6,771 nt of DNA from Bacillota bacterium (GTDB lineage: Bacteria; Bacillota_E; JAJZYS01; JAILZS01): positions 1-6,771 of the forward strand of contig JAKASY010000108.1 of assembly GCA_021817625.1 (NCBI GenBank). Direction: 5' to 3'. The position numbers were made by a program, and so were the translations under genes. This document shows positions 5,591-6,771 of this stretch, one piece after another (position 1 is the first letter of the stretch; each line of letters starts with the position of its first letter). Below the pieces are notes generated by a model. It made no database searches. It saw only the letters and a list, made by a program, of their open reading frames with translations, and was not told the DNA's origin.

Positions 5591-5619
5591 TATACGGTAG
5601 GGAGCGTCGCTTTCTCTCA
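5591..5619 (-). promoter_or_regulatory. Candidate ECF-type autoregulatory promoter
   Basis: The minus strand reads TGAGAG (5614-5619), 17 bp, then CGTATA (5591-5596). This resembles B. subtilis ECF promoters (TGAAAC, 16-17 bp, CGTA/CGTC), with four of six bases at -35 and a full CGTA at -10. Transcription would start around 5584, just before the ribosome site. Alternatively TTGAGA (5615-5620) with an 18-20 bp spacer could be a poor housekeeping promoter. Confidence 0.4.
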
Positions 5620-5641
5620 ATGTCGCTGTGGCCGGCGCCGT

Positions 5642-6529
5642 TTAGGGGCCTGCGAGGCCATAGGCCCGCCGCACCACGAGCGCCAGGGTGCGCGCGCGCA
5701 CGCCGGCCGCCGCCGGTGTGACAAGGTGGCTCTCCGCCATGGGCAGCGGCAGGTCGCCGGCGAGCACCTCCACCAGGCGCCCCTCGAACAGCTCGTGGCG
5801 GACGGCGCTCAAGGGCAGAAAGGCTACACCCAGCCCCTCTTCCACCAGACGCTTGGCCGCCGCCGTGTCGCCGACCGACAGGGTGCGCCCGACGAGGTTG
5901 CGCCGCTCCAGGGCGGCCAGGAGCGCCGGCCCGTAGCCGGGGTGCGTGTCCACCAGAAGCGGTAGGCGCGGCAGGACGTCGTCGATGCTCGCCGGCGCGC
6001 CCTCGCTGTCGCCCCCGACATTGCCGGCCACGAGCACCACCGGGTCGCGCTCGAACACGAGGTCGTCGAGGCCGTGCCGCGGCGCCAGGCTCGAGAACGC
6101 CGCGTCGGCCTCGCCGCGGGCGACGAGCGTGCCGAGGTCCTCCGAGCGCGCCACCCGCACCACGAGATCCGTGTCGGGCGCTGCGGCGAGCAAGCGGCGC
6201 AGGAGACGCGGCACACACGTGCCGGCGAGGAGGGGAGAGGCGGCCACGACCAGGCGACGCGCCTCGCCCCGCGCCGCCGCGCGCGCGCTCTCGACCGCGG
6301 CGGCGGCGCGGGCGACGATCTCGCGCGCCTGGGGCACCAGGCGCGCGCCGGCGGCGGTGAGCGCGATGCCCCTCCCCCGCCGCTCCACGAGCGGCACGCC
6401 GACCGTGCTCTCGAGCTCGTGCAGGTGGCCGGACAGCGTGGAGGGCGCGAGGTAGCGCGCCCGCGCGGCGGCGCGCACGGAGCCGGTGTCGGCCAGGGCC
6501 ACCAGGCTCTCCAGGCGATCAATGTCCAT
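5642..6529 (-). CDS. LysR-family transcriptional regulator, CitR-like by context
   Basis: 295 residues, standard for the family. The N-terminal winged helix-turn-helix (1-60) shows DRLESLVALADTGSVRAAA, APSTLSGHLHELESTVGVPL and VERRGRGIALTAAGARLV, followed by a linker helix rich in Ala/Arg and a periplasmic-binding-protein-like effector domain (about 90-290) with LVVAASPLLAG and a GLGVAFLPLSAVRHEL segment typical of subdomain closure. The ATG at 6529 is chosen because the HTH starts right there. An upstream extension of 19 codons would run through the operator region. No ribosome site precedes it, but a TACAAT -10 box ends 6 nt before the ATG, implying a leaderless mRNA. The gene is divergent from a citrate synthase, as citR is from citA in Bacillus, so control of that gene is the natural inference. 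The effector is unknown. Confidence 0.9.
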   Translation of the reverse strand: MDIDRLESLVALADTGSVRAAARARYLAPSTLSGHLHELESTVGVPLVERRGRGIALTAAGARLVPQAREIVARAAAAVESARAAARGEARRLVVAASPLLAGTCVPRLLRRLLAAAPDTDLVVRVARSEDLGTLVARGEADAAFSSLAPRHGLDDLVFERDPVVLVAGNVGGDSEGAPASIDDVLPRLPLLVDTHPGYGPALLAALERRNLVGRTLSVGDTAAAKRLVEEGLGVAFLPLSAVRHELFEGRLVEVLAGDLPLPMAESHLVTPAAAGVRARTLALVVRRAYGLAGP

Positions 6530-6530
6530 G

Positions 6531-6556
6531 CGCACATTGTACGGTGATACCGCACA
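6531..6556 (+). repeat. Direct repeat CGCACA x2 with 20-bp period in the regulator spacer
   Basis: CGCACA occurs at 6531-6536 and again at 6551-6556, start to start 20 bp, about two helical turns. The copies flank and partly overlap the LysR-site inverted repeat, so they may be part of the same operator or coincidental. Confidence 0.3.
6536..6541 (-). promoter_or_regulatory. -10 box of the LysR gene, leaderless layout
   Basis: The minus strand reads TACAAT (five of six consensus bases), then six bases, then the ATG at 6529. A start 7 nt after the -10 would put the first transcribed base at the A of ATG. No good -35 is present at 16-18 bp, which suits a regulated promoter. Confidence 0.5.
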
Positions 6557-6560
6557 CAAT
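6536..6560. promoter_or_regulatory. Inverted repeat, probable LysR operator between the divergent genes
   Basis: On the plus strand the arms are ATTGT (6536-6540) and ACAAT (6556-6560), with an inner pair CGGT (6542-6545) and ACCG (6549-6552) around GAT. The inner and outer spacers differ by 2 bp (1 versus 3). The outer arms coincide with -10-like hexamers pointing in opposite directions: TACAAT for the regulator and CACAAT (6555-6560) for the citrate synthase. A LysR protein bound here could repress its own gene and control the divergent one. Target assignment is inference from position. Confidence 0.5.
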
Positions 6561-6582
6561 CGTCCGAACATCCGTGAGGTGC

Positions 6583-6626
6583 CCATGCCTTCCTTCGCTA
6601 CGCTCGGCGCGGAGGCGATGGCATGG
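6583..6626 (+). promoter_or_regulatory. Leader hairpin burying the ribosome site and start codon of citrate synthase
   Basis: The 5' arm CCATGCCTTCCTTCGC (6583-6598) can pair with the 3' arm GCGGAGGCGATGGCATGG (6609-6626). An outer perfect 7-bp stem (6583-6589 with 6620-6626) contains the ATG. Next come a U-A and a U-G pair flanked by single bulges, and then an inner 7-pair stem (6592-6598 with 6609-6615, one U-G) that contains the whole GGAGG. The loop is 10 nt. If transcribed from upstream of 6583 it would block initiation unless opened by a ligand, protein, small RNA or heat. Drawn by eye, with no folding energy computed. Confidence 0.45.
6611..6615 (+). promoter_or_regulatory. Ribosome-binding site of the citrate synthase gene
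   Basis: GGAGG, 7 nt before the ATG at 6623. The neighbouring ATG at 6618 is out of frame and too close to the site. Confidence 0.75.
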
Positions 6627-6771
6627 CACAGGCGGTGTCGGGCCTGGAGGGCGTGGTGGCGGCCGAGACAGCGATCTGCGACGTGGACGGGCAGCGCGGC
6701 ATCCTTGTCTACCGCGGCGAGCGGGCGGACGCGCTGGCGGGGCGCGTCGACTTCGAGGCCGCAGTGGGCCT
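6623..6771 (+). CDS. Citrate synthase / 2-methylcitrate synthase family protein, N-terminal part (cut by window edge)
   Basis: Only the first 49 codons are present. The translation contains GLEGVVAAETAICDVDGQRG and then ILVYRG (residues 7-32), followed by ADALAGRVDFEAAVG, the N-terminal signature of type I citrate and methylcitrate synthases (G-e-gv-a-eT-I--idg--G-L-YRG ... fEe-a). The enzyme condenses acetyl-CoA or propionyl-CoA with oxaloacetate. The catalytic His and Asp residues lie beyond the window, so citrate cannot be told from methylcitrate synthase here. The start is the ATG at 6623, 7 nt after GGAGG; the residue just downstream matches the usual family N-terminus. Expression is probably controlled by the divergent LysR regulator and perhaps by the leader hairpin that covers this start codon. 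Confidence 0.85.
   Translation, partial: MAQAVSGLEGVVAAETAICDVDGQRGILVYRGERADALAGRVDFEAAVG

Noticed and set aside
5632..5640. GCCGGCGCC-type short palindrome between the LysR and sigma genes as a terminator
   Set aside because: A self-complementary stretch with no loop and no following T-run; not a plausible intrinsic terminator.

Overview
The window is very GC-rich throughout (roughly 70% or more by eye) and densely coded. Starts are often GTG, and stop/start overlaps of the GTGA type recur. A cyclic-di-AMP receptor of the DarA/PstA family, an ECF sigma factor with a membrane-anchored partner of the 'VPG-G' type, and a LysR/citrate synthase divergon resembling Bacillus citR-citA together suggest a high-GC member of the Firmicutes in the broad sense (Symbiobacterium or Thermaerobacter-like). 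That placement is inference from gene content; no rRNA or other marker is present.

Region 1 (1-2311, minus strand) reads right to left as a tightly coupled operon: a PaaI-type hotdog thioesterase, a flavoprotein of the pyridine nucleotide-disulfide reductase fold that lacks the redox cysteines and the usual C-terminal His/Glu pair, a 4HBT-type acyl-CoA thioesterase, and possibly the first codons of another gene at the left edge. Two CoA-thioester hydrolases flank one flavoprotein, which points to acyl-CoA or aryl-CoA metabolism, but the substrate cannot be read from the sequence.

Region 2 (2312-3692) starts with a 128-bp divergent promoter region and continues on the plus strand with darA and an EamA/DMT-family transporter. 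The transporter start codon overlaps the darA stop codon, so a PII-like c-di-AMP receptor and a ten-helix transporter look translationally coupled.

Region 3 (3708-5641, minus strand) holds an ECF sigma factor and a 434-residue single-span membrane protein overlapping it by 11 bp. The second is probably its anti-sigma factor, although it has no zinc-binding anti-sigma motif. An ECF-like promoter just upstream suggests autoregulation.

Region 4 (5642-6771) holds a minus-strand LysR regulator and, divergently, the 5' end of a citrate (or methylcitrate) synthase cut by the window edge. The LysR gene has no Shine-Dalgarno sequence and a -10 box placed so that the mRNA would begin at its ATG. The spacer carries an inverted repeat with symmetrical -10-like arms. 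The citrate synthase leader can fold into a long hairpin that buries both its Shine-Dalgarno sequence and its start codon.

No tRNA, rRNA, mobile element, CRISPR array or origin was seen. No gene-free stretch exceeds 130 bp.
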